Shown here piece by piece: positions 8,889-17,245 of a DNA stretch of 64,000 bases (the first letter of the stretch is position 1; every line of letters begins with the position of its first letter). The DNA is from JBFHRE01 sp036745195 (GTDB lineage: Bacteria; Actinomycetota; Acidimicrobiia; Spongiisociales; ZC4RG35): contig DAIOGO010000002.1 of NCBI GenBank assembly GCA_036745195.1, positions 10,849-74,848 of the forward strand, read 5' to 3'. Made by a program: the position numbers and the translations under genes. The notes under the pieces are model-generated. The model was given only the letters and a program-made list of their open reading frames with translations, made no database searches and was not told the origin of the DNA.

Positions 8889-10114
8889 ACGCCGGTGGCG
8901 GCGGCCACCGCGTTGTTCAGTTCGGTCTCCTCGGCCTCGTCCAGCGCCCGGAAGATGTGCGACTTCGCCAGCGTCGCCTCGTCGGGGAAGATGAGCGGCT
9001 GATCGACGAATGTCTCGTCGATGTCGGCCATCGCCTCCTTGGCGCCGTCGACCGGCGACACGTACCACACCCAGTAGGCCAGCTCGGCGGCAACCTCGGG
9101 CCGGTAGTAAAAGTCCATCCACTTCTCGGCGTTGGCCTTGTTGGCCGCTCCCTTGGGGATGAGCATGTTGTCCGTCCAGATCATCACGCCCTGGTCGGGG
9201 AAGCTGAAGCCGAGCTGGGGAGAGTCCTCCTGGTTGGCAAAGATGTCGCCGGACCAGGCCAGCGCCACCGCCAGGTCGCCGTTGATCAGAGCATCGAGGT
9301 AGTCGTTCCCGTAGACCTGCCGGATCTGGCCATCCGTCACCAGCTTGCCCAGTGTGTCGGTCGAGGCGAGCATCTCGTCGAGGGTGGCGGTGGCAGGGTC
9401 CTTGCCCTCGTACAGCATGATCAGGCCCAGGGTGTCGATGTATCCCTCCAACACCCCGATCTTGCCCTTGTACTTGGGATCGAACAACACCCCCAGATCC
9501 GAGACCGGACCGCCCGTCTGGTTGGTGTCATACCCGATTCCGGTGAAACCGGACTGCCAGGGCAGCGTGTAGTCGCGGGTGGGGTCGAACCCGGGCGAGG
9601 CCAGCGCCGACGCCAGATTCGCCATGTTGGGCACGTTGCCGTGATCGATCTTCTCGGCATAACCGAGCCGGATCATCCGGGCTGCCATGTAATCGGTGAG
9701 CACAACGATGTCGAAGCCGGTCGGCTCACCGGCCGCCAGCTGGGCCTGATACTTGCCAAACCACTCCTCGTTCGAGTTGACCCCTTCGGTGTAGGTGACG
9801 GCGATCCCCGTCTCCGCCTCGAAGGCATCCTTGGTGGAGGTGCCGTCCGGCGAGTCCTCGGTGGTGTCGATGTACTCGATCCAGTTGTCCACGAAGAGCA
9901 CCGTGCTCGGCGCCCCGGTCGTCCCCGGCCCGGCGGTGGTGGCGGTGCCCTCGGTGCCGCAGGCGGCAAGAATCGACGGTCCGGCGATCACGAAGGCGCC
10001 CGTCCCCGCCACCCGTCGCAGGAACTCCCGCCTGCTCACGCCGTCGCGAGCCGCCCTTGCCATCAGCGCGTCCATCGACCCTGTTCTTCTCACTCCTCGT
10101 TGGATGTTCGTCAC
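8885..10114 (-). CDS. potD: Polyamine-binding lipoprotein PotD-like
   Basis: 409 aa. The N-terminus has a twin-arginine motif, SRREFLRR (residues 27-34), then a hydrophobic segment and a lipobox LAAC (C52): a Tat-exported lipoprotein. The mature part matches periplasmic spermidine/putrescine receptors (NWIEYIDT, then KYKGKIGVLEGYIDTLGLIM). GTG 10114 is preferred over the in-frame TTG at 10120, because GGAGGAG is well spaced for the GTG and too close for the TTG. A threonine/glycine-rich linker follows the lipid anchor. First transport gene, 45 bp after the acetyltransferase gene. Confidence 0.92.
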   Translation of the reverse strand: MTNIQRGVRRTGSMDALMARAARDGVSRREFLRRVAGTGAFVIAGPSILAACGTEGTATTAGPGTTGAPSTVLFVDNWIEYIDTTEDSPDGTSTKDAFEAETGIAVTYTEGVNSNEEWFGKYQAQLAAGEPTGFDIVVLTDYMAARMIRLGYAEKIDHGNVPNMANLASALASPGFDPTRDYTLPWQSGFTGIGYDTNQTGGPVSDLGVLFDPKYKGKIGVLEGYIDTLGLIMLYEGKDPATATLDEMLASTDTLGKLVTDGQIRQVYGNDYLDALINGDLAVALAWSGDIFANQEDSPQLGFSFPDQGVMIWTDNMLIPKGAANKANAEKWMDFYYRPEVAAELAYWVWYVSPVDGAKEAMADIDETFVDQPLIFPDEATLAKSHIFRALDEAEETELNNAVAAATGV

Positions 10115-10159
10115 GCTCAATCTCCTCCTGTTTCGGGTGCCGTCGCCGGCACGGCGATC

Positions 10160-10516
10160 TTATGCTCCGCTCGACAAACCTTGTTCGACGAAATCGGGGT
10201 TGTGCCAGACGATCAACGCCGAATACGAGTCCGTCTCGGGATCGTCGAGGTAACCCGGCAGTGCCCCCCGCAATTCGAAACCGTTGTCCATCTGAAAGGT
10301 GAGGGTCGGGTCGTACAGTTCGCGCGCCGCCACCCGCCGCACGTACTCGTCCGCGCTCATGAGGTGCTTCTGAGCGGCAAANNNNNNNNNNNNNNNNNNN
10401 NNNNNNNNNNNNNNNNNNNNNNNNNNNNNNNNNNNNNNNNNNNNNNNNNNNNNNNNNNNNNNNNNNNNNNNNNNNNNNNNNTCCTCCGTGAGATTCACAT
10501 ACCGCAACTCGCCCAT
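10160..10516 (-). CDS. GNAT-like acetyltransferase, interrupted by an assembly gap
   Basis: N-terminus MGELRYVNLTE, then 100 N of unknown true length, then a C-terminal part containing YDPTLTFQMDNGFELRGALPGYLDD and YSALIVWHNPDF. This ending matches the acetyltransferase half of YhcX-like GNAT proteins. No nitrilase domain follows, so this is a stand-alone acetyltransferase. ATG 10516 has GAAGGG six bases upstream; ATG 10522 is possible. Ten bp separate it from the C45 gene and 45 bp from potD. Its length is not reliable because of the gap. Confidence 0.65.
   Translation of the reverse strand: MGELRYVNLTEXXXXXXXXXXXXXXXXXXXXXXXXXXXXXXXXXXFAAQKHLMSADEYVRRVAARELYDPTLTFQMDNGFELRGALPGYLDDPETDSYSALIVWHNPDFVEQGLSSGA
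10382..10481. other. Assembly gap, 100 N, inside acetyltransferase gene
   Basis: Exactly 100 N, the usual placeholder for a scaffold gap of unknown size. The flanks (ending gagcggcaaa, starting tcctccgtga) share no sequence. A GNAT domain needs about 90-110 more residues than are visible, so the true gap is probably larger than 100 bp. Confidence 0.95.
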
Positions 10517-10526
10517 TGCCATCCCT

Positions 10527-11606
10527 TCAAGCCGACGCCGACACCGGAAGCCGGAAGAGCTGATAGTCGTTGTCGGCGGGGATCCCCCAACATGCCCACA
10601 GCTCACCGGTTTGCGGCCGCATGATGGCAGCCCCGCACGTCTCGTAATCGAAGGGTGGTTCCGGCCGCCGGCAAATGGCCCGCTCGTCTCGGGTCAGGGC
10701 GATCAGGTCCTCCACCCCGACCGACCCGCCGTCGAGCAGGTCGATCGCCTGTCGCAGGCGCAACTCCGAGCTCAGCTGGAGCTGGGCGGGACGGGCACCT
10801 TCCAGACTGCGACCCACCGGGGTCAGGCAGTGGTTGGTACGCACGATCGTGTCGGCGTCGAGGGTCGTCACCACTTTGCGGGTGGCGGTGGCCTCGATGC
10901 TGAACCCGGTTCCACTCCGATCGAAGACATGGAAATTGTGACCACCGGCCAGTTCGGCCTCCATCACCGCCTCCAGCGCCCCGGCCGCGCTCTTCGCCTC
11001 GAGCGCCTTGCGCACCACGAACGGCCACGTGACCCCGATCCGGCCGTCCGTGACCGTGAGATTGTTGATCCCCACACAAACCCCGAACTCGTTCATGCCG
11101 AGTTGACCCACACAGCCAACCGTGCTGAACACGAGGGCCCGGGCTTTGCTTTCCGGTCGTAAATCGAGCATCACCACATGCGGGGTGGCCGAAGCATTCA
11201 TGTCCCACGTCTGGGCGTAGAAACCGGCGCCGCCCGCCTGGTGGTCGGGGACGATCACCGCCGTGCAGTTGTCCTCGACGGGAGCGCCGGCATCGGCGGC
11301 CCTGACCGTGTCGAGGAGATCGGTATAGCCGCTGACGACGATTGCCTCGCCAACGGTGATCCCGGCGGCCGCCGCCAGGGCGGTCGTCTCCTCCATCAGA
11401 TCCGGGGCGTAGGCGCGGTGGGCGTCCACCATCGACTCCGCCAGCACAACGATTCCGGCTGCGTCGAAGCGGGTCCCGGTCCGGGCCAGTTCCACCCGGC
11501 CCCGGGCGTATTCGGCGATCTCGTCGCCGAAGGCGGCGCCGTGAGCCGTTCCCATCTCGTGGGGCGTCCCCGCCAGTTCCAGCACCCGGATCGGGCGACC
11601 GTTCAC
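10527..11606 (-). CDS. C45-family NTn acyltransferase/amidohydrolase
   Basis: 359 aa from GTG 11606, which overlaps the aldehyde dehydrogenase stop (GTGA). The fold matches the acyl-CoA:6-aminopenicillanic-acid acyltransferase (peptidase C45) family: GTPHEMGTAHGAAFGDEI near the N-terminus, the self-cleavage site APVEDNCTAV with nucleophile C114, then TWDMN and a conserved GCVGQLGMNEFG. These enzymes mature by autocleavage before the cysteine and hydrolyse or exchange an amide-linked acyl group. In this operon it could remove an acyl or glutamyl group from a GABA derivative, the step done by PuuD elsewhere. That role is inference. Confidence 0.82.
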   Translation of the reverse strand: MNGRPIRVLELAGTPHEMGTAHGAAFGDEIAEYARGRVELARTGTRFDAAGIVVLAESMVDAHRAYAPDLMEETTALAAAAGITVGEAIVVSGYTDLLDTVRAADAGAPVEDNCTAVIVPDHQAGGAGFYAQTWDMNASATPHVVMLDLRPESKARALVFSTVGCVGQLGMNEFGVCVGINNLTVTDGRIGVTWPFVVRKALEAKSAAGALEAVMEAELAGGHNFHVFDRSGTGFSIEATATRKVVTTLDADTIVRTNHCLTPVGRSLEGARPAQLQLSSELRLRQAIDLLDGGSVGVEDLIALTRDERAICRRPEPPFDYETCGAAIMRPQTGELWACWGIPADNDYQLFRLPVSASA

Positions 11607-12901
11607 GCCAGGCCTCCGAAATACCTGGTCTTGGGCTCCAGATACTCGAGCAACCCCTCGGTGCTCGACTCGCGGCCAAAGCCGGATTGCTTCATCCCCC
11701 CGAAGGGCGCCTCGGCCGTGACCGGATACCAATCGTTGACGCCCACCAGGCCGAACTCCAGTGCATCGGAGACGTGCATGGCGGTACGGAGATCCCGGGT
11801 CCAGACGAAGGAGGCCAACCCGAACTCGACCGAGTTGGCAATGGTGATGGCCTCATCGACCGTGTCGAAGGGGAGGATGGGCAGCACCGGCCCGAATACC
11901 TCCTCGGAGGCGGCCGGCGAACCGGGGGGCAGGTCGGTCATCACCGTCGGCGAGAAGAAGTACCCGGGACGATCGGGTCTGCTCCCACCCGACACCACCC
12001 TGGCGCCGCCTGCCACGGAGCGCTCGACGATGCTCTCCACCCTGTCCCGCTGGGTGGCGTTGATCAGCGGACCCACCGTCGTCTCCGCCTGCATGCCGTC
12101 TCCCACCACCTGCCGCTGGGAGGCGGCGGCGGCGGCCTTGGTGAACTGTTCGACGATCGAGGAGTGCACGATGAAACGCTGCGGGGCGATACACACCTGC
12201 CCGCTGTTCCGGTACTTGGCGGTCACTCCCGATTCGGCCACGGCCTCGAGGTCTTCCACATCCGGAAAGACGATCACCGGGGCATTGCCGCCCAGTTCGA
12301 GCGACAGTTTGGTGATGGTGCGAGCCGCTCCCTCCATCAAGAGCCGGCCCACCCTCAGCGAACCGGTGAACTGGATCTTGCGCAGGCGGGGGTCATCGAG
12401 CATCGCCTGGGCGATCGCGTTGGGCTCACCGTTGATGACGTTGACCACCCCGGCGGGGACTCCGGCATCGGTGAGGGCGGCGCCGTAGGCGAGGGCCGAG
12501 CGCGGGGTGTACTCGGAGGGACGCACCACCGCCGTGCACCCGGCGGCGAGGGCGGAACTCACCGCTCGATTCACGTTGTAGATCGGGAAGTTCCAGGCNN
12601 NNNNNNNNNNNNNNNNNNNNNNNNNNNNNNNNNNNNNNNNNNNNNNNNNNNNNNNNNNNNNNNNNNNNNNNNNNNNNNNNNNNNNNNNNNNNNNNNNNGC
12701 CCGCTCGTAGGGGTTCTTGGCCGACCAGGTCCCAAATGCGGCGGAAGCGGCCGAGATGGCGGCCTCCGCATCGGCCCGACCTCCGAATGCGATCGGCTCG
12801 ATGGTCTCCTCGGTGGCCGGGTTGATGAGGTCTTTGGTGACACCATCGATGGAGTCGACCCACTGGCCATCCACCAGGAGCCGGTTGAGCGTCGAGGTCA
12901 T
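11603..12901 (-). CDS. NAD(P)-dependent aldehyde dehydrogenase, interrupted by an assembly gap
   Basis: Start ATG 12901 overlaps the gabT stop. The N-terminal part (VDGQWVDSIDG, NPATEE) and C-terminal part (AWNFPIYNVNRAVSSALAAG) are separated by 100 N. The catalytic glutamate is in LSLELGGNAP and the catalytic cysteine in NSGQVCIAPQR; the C-terminal FGGMKQSGFGRE motif is typical. Visible residues plus 34 unknowns give 432 aa, about 50 short of the family norm, so the real gap is likely near 250 bp. Sequence and context fit succinate-semialdehyde or 4-aminobutanal dehydrogenase. Confidence 0.88.
   Translation of the reverse strand: MTSTLNRLLVDGQWVDSIDGVTKDLINPATEETIEPIAFGGRADAEAAISAASAAFGTWSAKNPYERXXXXXXXXXXXXXXXXXXXXXXXXXXXXXXXXXXAWNFPIYNVNRAVSSALAAGCTAVVRPSEYTPRSALAYGAALTDAGVPAGVVNVINGEPNAIAQAMLDDPRLRKIQFTGSLRVGRLLMEGAARTITKLSLELGGNAPVIVFPDVEDLEAVAESGVTAKYRNSGQVCIAPQRFIVHSSIVEQFTKAAAAASQRQVVGDGMQAETTVGPLINATQRDRVESIVERSVAGGARVVSGGSRPDRPGYFFSPTVMTDLPPGSPAASEEVFGPVLPILPFDTVDEAITIANSVEFGLASFVWTRDLRTAMHVSDALEFGLVGVNDWYPVTAEAPFGGMKQSGFGRESSTEGLLEYLEPKTRYFGGLA
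12599..12698. other. Assembly gap, 100 N, inside aldehyde dehydrogenase gene
   Basis: 100 N with non-overlapping flanks. The missing segment corresponds to the helical stretch between NPYER and the AWNFP motif, normally about 85 residues in this family against the 34 implied. Confidence 0.95.
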
Positions 12902-14268
12902 GCGACCCCCATCGCCGCCGCCACCGCATCGACCGAATCCGACACGACGTCGAGGGCCTCGTCCAGCTCGGCATCGGTGATGTTCAAGGGTGGGAGGAAC
13001 CGGACGCAGTTGGAGTAGAGACCGGCCCGGATGGTGATGACACCACGCTGGACCGTCTCGGCGCAGATGGCGGCGGTCGCCTCCATCCACGGGGCGCGGG
13101 TCGAGGGGTCCTTGACGATCTCCATGACGAGCATCGATCCAATCCCGCGTACGTCTCCCACCAGCCCCGGGTGCCTACGCTGGATCTCCTCGAGTCTTGC
13201 CCGCAACCGAACGCCCACGGCCACCGAGCGGGCGAGGAACGCCGGATCGGCGATCGTGTCCATCGCCTCGATGGCGGCCACACACGCCAGCGGGTTGGCC
13301 GAGTAGGTTCCACCCAGCCCGCCGGGATGGGGAGCGTCCATGATCTCGGCCCGTCCCACCACCGCCGACAGCGGCATCCCTCCCGCCAGCGACTTGGCGG
13401 TGAGGAGGAGATCGGGCACGACCCCGGTGTGCTCCACCGCCCACAGGGTGCCGGTGCGGCCCATCCCCGCCTGGATCTCGTCGGCCACGAGCACGATCCC
13501 GTGCTGGTCGGCCAGCTCACGCAGCCTCTGCATGAACGCAGGAGGAACCGGGAGGAATCCGCCCTCCCCCAGCACCGGCTCGATCACGATGGCCGCCACG
13601 TGGCTCGGATCGACGATGGCAGTGAAACAGTGGTCGAGGTTCTGGACCGACCAGGCGATGAAGTCTGCCTCGGACAGCCCCTGCGGCCGCCGATACAGGT
13701 TGGGGAACGGAAAGCGATACACCTCGGGCGAGAACGGGCCGAACCCCTTCTTGAAGAGGTTGAACTTGGACGTCATCGCCATCGTCAGGTTGGTCCGGCC
13801 GTGATAGGCCCCGTCGAAGACGACCACCCCCTGACGTTTGGTGTAGGCCCGGCAGATGTTGACCGCCGTCTCCACCGCCTCCGCCCCGGTGTTCATGAAC
13901 ACGGTCTTCTTGGCGAAGTCCCCCGGTGCCAGCCGATTGAGACGTTCGGCTGCCTCGACCAGCGGCTCATAGGTGGAGACGATGGCGGACATGTGGATCA
14001 GGCGCTCGGCCTGGCTCTTCAATGCCTCGACCAGCCGCTCGGGGGTGTGGCCCACGGCCAGGACGCCGATCCCGCCGGCGAGGTCGATGAACCGGTTCCC
14101 GTCGACATCGGTGACGGTGGACCCGTGCGCCGACTCGATGGCCATCGGCGTCAGCTTGGCGGTCCCGGCGGCGGTGGCCGCATCCCGGCGGGCAACGATC
14201 TCCCGGCTACGGGGCCCCGGGATCTCGGTCACCAGCCGTATGGCCGAATTCTGCGATACCACCGTCAC
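12898..14268 (-). CDS. gabT: 4-aminobutyrate aminotransferase family
   Basis: 456 aa. PLP-binding motifs: NTGAEAVETA, VADEIQAGMGRTG (D263) and the Schiff-base lysine in TAKSLAGGMPLS (K292). Family: GABA/diaminobutyrate class III transaminases, converting GABA to succinic semialdehyde, which the following dehydrogenase can oxidise. Start GTG 14268 has AGGAGG five bases upstream. It is the first gene of the polyamine operon and lies divergent from the Lrp-like regulator with 148 bp between starts. Confidence 0.9.
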   Translation of the reverse strand: MTVVSQNSAIRLVTEIPGPRSREIVARRDAATAAGTAKLTPMAIESAHGSTVTDVDGNRFIDLAGGIGVLAVGHTPERLVEALKSQAERLIHMSAIVSTYEPLVEAAERLNRLAPGDFAKKTVFMNTGAEAVETAVNICRAYTKRQGVVVFDGAYHGRTNLTMAMTSKFNLFKKGFGPFSPEVYRFPFPNLYRRPQGLSEADFIAWSVQNLDHCFTAIVDPSHVAAIVIEPVLGEGGFLPVPPAFMQRLRELADQHGIVLVADEIQAGMGRTGTLWAVEHTGVVPDLLLTAKSLAGGMPLSAVVGRAEIMDAPHPGGLGGTYSANPLACVAAIEAMDTIADPAFLARSVAVGVRLRARLEEIQRRHPGLVGDVRGIGSMLVMEIVKDPSTRAPWMEATAAICAETVQRGVITIRAGLYSNCVRFLPPLNITDAELDEALDVVSDSVDAVAAAMGVA

Positions 14269-14371
14269 TTCAACCTCCTACCGCCGGGCCCCGGCGACCA
14301 TCAACTCAATCGAAACGCTGTCATCGAGGTGCCTTGCAATTCGATTCGCTCGCAACCAGGCATCGAGAGCC

Positions 14372-14410
14372 GAGTATCGCTTGCATAGCGGATATTCGCA
14401 AGTGATACTC
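14372..14410. promoter_or_regulatory. Near-perfect inverted repeat, likely Lrp/AsnC operator
   Basis: Left arm GAGTATCGCTTGC (14372-14384) and right arm GCAAGTGATACTC (14398-14410) are reverse complements except for one position, around a 13-base AT-richer centre. It sits in the divergent region between gabT and the Lrp-like gene, with the right arm ending 6 bases before the regulator's ATG. Such symmetrical sites beside lrp-type genes usually bind the regulator itself. A weaker TTGC-N14-GCAA pair lies at 14334-14355. Confidence 0.7.
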
Positions 14411-14416
14411 CTCGGG

Positions 14417-14890
14417 ATGCGAGCCATCCGGTCAGAGCCCATCCGCGCCAACCTCGACGACATCGACAAGGCGGTCATCCGCCGCCTCCAGGAGGACGGC
14501 CGGATGTCCTATGCCGAACTGGGCCCGCTGGTGGGATTGTCACCGGCGGCGGCCCGCCAGCGGGTGATCCACCTGATCGACTCGGGGGTGATGCAGGTGG
14601 TGGCCGTCACCGACCCCACCCGGCTCGGGTTCGACATCCAGGCGATGGTCGGGTTCCAGGTCACCGGCGACCTGGAGGAGATCGCCGGTCGCCTGGCCCA
14701 TATCCCCGAGGTGGAGTACCTCGTCATCACCACCGGACGCTTCGACTTTCTGGCCGAGATCCTGGCTACCACCACCGATCACTTCCTGTCCGTGCTCAAC
14801 TCGATCCGATCGATGCCGGGCGTAGCTTCGAGCGAGGTGTTCACGTACCTGCGACTCGAGAAGCAGAGCTATGACTGGGGTGTCCGCTAG
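14417..14890 (+). CDS. Lrp/AsnC family transcriptional regulator
   Basis: 157 aa. N-terminal AsnC helix-turn-helix: LDDIDKAVIRRLQEDGRMSY then LGPLVGLSPAAARQRVIHLI (residues about 13-53). C-terminal RAM ligand domain with VEYLVITTGRFDFLAEI. Members form octameric discs and respond to amino acids or small amines. Divergent from the polyamine operon across a palindromic site, so it most likely controls both itself and gabT-pot in response to a nitrogen compound. Local control is inference. Confidence 0.9.
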   Translation: MRAIRSEPIRANLDDIDKAVIRRLQEDGRMSYAELGPLVGLSPAAARQRVIHLIDSGVMQVVAVTDPTRLGFDIQAMVGFQVTGDLEEIAGRLAHIPEVEYLVITTGRFDFLAEILATTTDHFLSVLNSIRSMPGVASSEVFTYLRLEKQSYDWGVR

Positions 14891-14908
14891 GAACCTCCCG
14901 GACGGTCT

Positions 14909-16459
14909 TCACCGCTCGAAGACGACCTGGCCCTCCACCACCGTCATGTCGACGGCCACCGCCGCCAGGTCGGACGCCCGGTAGGGATCCTGCGACAGCA
15001 CCACCAGGTCGGCCACCGATCCCCCGGCGACCCGACCTCGATCGTCGAGGTGATTGACGAACGCCGAGCCCTCCGTGAAGCCGGCCAGTGCCTGATCCAG
15101 CGAGAGCCGCTCTTCGGGGAGGAACACGCCCGTGTCGGGGTGGCCGACCTGGGTGCGGGTGACGGCTACCGAGACCTGCCACATCACGTTGGCCGAAGAG
15201 ACCGGCCAGTCACTTCCCATCGCCAGAGTCGCCCCGGCCCGGGCGAGCGCCCCGAACGGGTACTGATGCCGCGCCCGCTCACCGAGGAAGGGAATCGTCA
15301 ACTCGGTCATGGCCGGTTCGTTGCAGGCCCACAGCGGCTGGCAGTTGGCCACCACCCCCAGTGCCCGGAACCGGGGAACATCGGCCGGGTCGACCAGTTG
15401 GAGATGGGCGAGGTGGTGACGCCGGTCCGACGGGCCGTTTCGCCGGCGGGCGGACTCGACTGCATCGAGGGCGGATCTGACCGCTCTGTCGCCCAGGCTG
15501 TGGAAGTGACACTGGAGACCGAGGGCGTCGAGGCGGGTGACGATCTCGGCCAGATCGTCGGCGGGGATGAAATCGATGCCGAGACCGCCATCCCCGCCCT
15601 GATAGGGATGGAGCACGGCGGCAGTGAAGTTCTCCACGACCCCGTCCAGCATCAGCTTGACCGACTCCGGTCGATAACGGCCGGTTCCCTCCCGGCTCAA
15701 CCTTTCGAGTTCGTCGATCTGCTCGAGTCCCCGCTGGCGGTCCCACCACAACGCTCCCCGGACCGACGCCACCAATCTCCCCGACTCGACTGCCCGGCAG
15801 TAGGCGGCGTGGTACTCGGGAGTGATCCAAGCGTCCTGCCAGGCGGTGACCCCATGTCCCAACAACCGTTGCTGGCCCCTGTCGAGGGCGAGATCGAGCT
15901 CGTCGGGGCTGTCGGGTGGCAGATGCCGCTCGACCAATCGCATCGCTCCCTCATGCAAGGTGCCCTGGGGTGAGCCGTCCGGTAGCCGTTCGATCCGTCC
16001 GTCGGGCGGATCGGAGGTGGAAGCGTCGATTCCAGCCAGGGCCAGCGCCCGGGAGTTGACCCAGGCCGAATGCCCGTCACGGACGACCAGGAAAGCCGGC
16101 CGGTCGGGGGACAGTTCGTCGAGGAGCTCTTTGGGGGGGCATCCCCGCTCGAACCAGTCGAAGGCCCAACCACCCCCCCGCAACCACTCGCCGGCCGGAG
16201 CGGCCGCCAGCCGGGACAGACCCGTGTCCCTATCCGGGTCGTCCGACATGTCACAACGAATCATCCGCAGACCGCCCTTGATCGGGTGGACGTGGGCGTC
16301 CTGGAAGCCGGGAACGAGCATCCGGCCCCGGAGATCGATGGTGCGGTGGGCAGCCTCCTCCCCGGCCACGAGGACGATCCGACCGTCGCCGACCCCCACC
16401 GCCGCATCCGGCGGGCACCCGAACACCGGCCCGTTGACGAAGAGGAGGTCCAAATCCAT
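14909..16459 (-). CDS. YtcJ-like amidohydrolase
   Basis: 516 aa from ATG 16459 (MDLDLLFVNGPVFG). Metal-dependent amidohydrolase fold: VPGFQDAHVHP (HxH pair), FHSLGDRAV and MGSDWPVS (the last metal aspartate). This layout matches the YtcJ / N-substituted formamide deformylase branch, which removes acyl groups from amines or hydrolyses amides. GTG 16492 would add 11 residues but has no family support. It is convergent with the Lrp gene (18 bp apart). Substrate unknown; an acylated amine would fit the context. Confidence 0.85.
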   Translation of the reverse strand: MDLDLLFVNGPVFGCPPDAAVGVGDGRIVLVAGEEAAHRTIDLRGRMLVPGFQDAHVHPIKGGLRMIRCDMSDDPDRDTGLSRLAAAPAGEWLRGGGWAFDWFERGCPPKELLDELSPDRPAFLVVRDGHSAWVNSRALALAGIDASTSDPPDGRIERLPDGSPQGTLHEGAMRLVERHLPPDSPDELDLALDRGQQRLLGHGVTAWQDAWITPEYHAAYCRAVESGRLVASVRGALWWDRQRGLEQIDELERLSREGTGRYRPESVKLMLDGVVENFTAAVLHPYQGGDGGLGIDFIPADDLAEIVTRLDALGLQCHFHSLGDRAVRSALDAVESARRRNGPSDRRHHLAHLQLVDPADVPRFRALGVVANCQPLWACNEPAMTELTIPFLGERARHQYPFGALARAGATLAMGSDWPVSSANVMWQVSVAVTRTQVGHPDTGVFLPEERLSLDQALAGFTEGSAFVNHLDDRGRVAGGSVADLVVLSQDPYRASDLAAVAVDMTVVEGQVVFER

Positions 16460-16584
16460 GGACGGAATGTACTGCCCGCCGCCGCCCGCCACGGTTGAGG
16501 GGTGGCTTCGAGATTTGGTCGTCTCGAAACCCGCGCAGGGGTGGCCCTATCTGATACGGTCGCAGACGACGAGAGGAGCCAGTA

Positions 16585-16905
16585 ATGACCGACATGCCTA
16601 TGCAGCCGCCCCCACCCCCGCCGCCCCCCGCCCAGGGATACCCGGAGGCCAGCCAGGCCATCACGGCCCTGGTGCTCGGAATTCTGGGAATCGTGGTCTG
16701 TCAGATCCTCGCACCGTTTGCCTGGTCGATCGGCAAGAAGGAGTTGGAGGCGATCGACGCCGGGAGGCGCCCACCTGAGAACCGGGGAAACGCCAACGCC
16801 GGCAAGATCCTCGGCATCATCGGAACCGTGATGCTGGGTCTGGGGCTGCTGGCGCTGGTCGCCGTCGTGCTCTTCACCACGGTCGCTGCGGTGACCACTT
16901 CCTGA
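16585..16905 (+). CDS. Small DUF4190-type membrane protein
   Basis: 106 aa. A proline-rich head (MTDMPMQPPPPPPPP) is followed by two TM helices (about residues 23-46 and 74-102) linked by a conserved polar loop, IGKKELEAIDAGRRPPENRG. This is the DUF4190 pattern common in actinobacteria, function unknown. GAGGAG lies 7 bases upstream of the ATG and a TACGGT box about 25 bases further up. Tandem paralogue follows 40 bp downstream. Confidence 0.8.
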   Translation: MTDMPMQPPPPPPPPAQGYPEASQAITALVLGILGIVVCQILAPFAWSIGKKELEAIDAGRRPPENRGNANAGKILGIIGTVMLGLGLLALVAVVLFTTVAAVTTS

Positions 16906-16945
16906 CCCGGTCTCGACAGCACCAAGCCATAGGAGGGATCTCTCC

Positions 16946-17245
16946 ATGACCGACATGCCACCTCCGCCCCCGCCACCACCCTCCTCGGGCGGGCTCCCGC
17001 CGGCCGCTGCCTACCCGGAGAAGAGCCAGGCCACGCTGGCGCTGGTGCTCTCGATATTCGGGTTCTGCTGCTGGCCGACGGCCCTCGCCGGACTCATCAT
17101 CGCCAACAACGAAAAGCAGGGGATCACCGCCGGTCGGCGGGATCCGAGCACGGCCGGCACCGCCCAGGCGGCCTTCATCATCGGCATCGTCATGCTGGTG
17201 ATCGGGCTCGGGACCTCTTTCTTTGCGTTCAACATGCGGGGTTGA
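16946..17245 (+). CDS. Small DUF4190-type membrane protein, paralogue
   Basis: 99 aa, same plan as the previous gene: MTDMPPPPPPPP head, TM helix (residues 28-50), loop ANNEKQGITAGRRDPSTAGT, second TM helix. Clear tandem duplicate, diverged in sequence. AGGAGG-like sequence upstream. Its TGA overlaps the ATG of the next gene (TGATG-type junction), so they are coupled. Confidence 0.8.
   Translation: MTDMPPPPPPPPSSGGLPPAAAYPEKSQATLALVLSIFGFCCWPTALAGLIIANNEKQGITAGRRDPSTAGTAQAAFIIGIVMLVIGLGTSFFAFNMRG

Noticed and set aside
10160..10516. Bifunctional GNAT/nitrilase
   Set aside because: The C-terminal half ends right after the acetyltransferase domain; no nitrilase motifs follow before potD.
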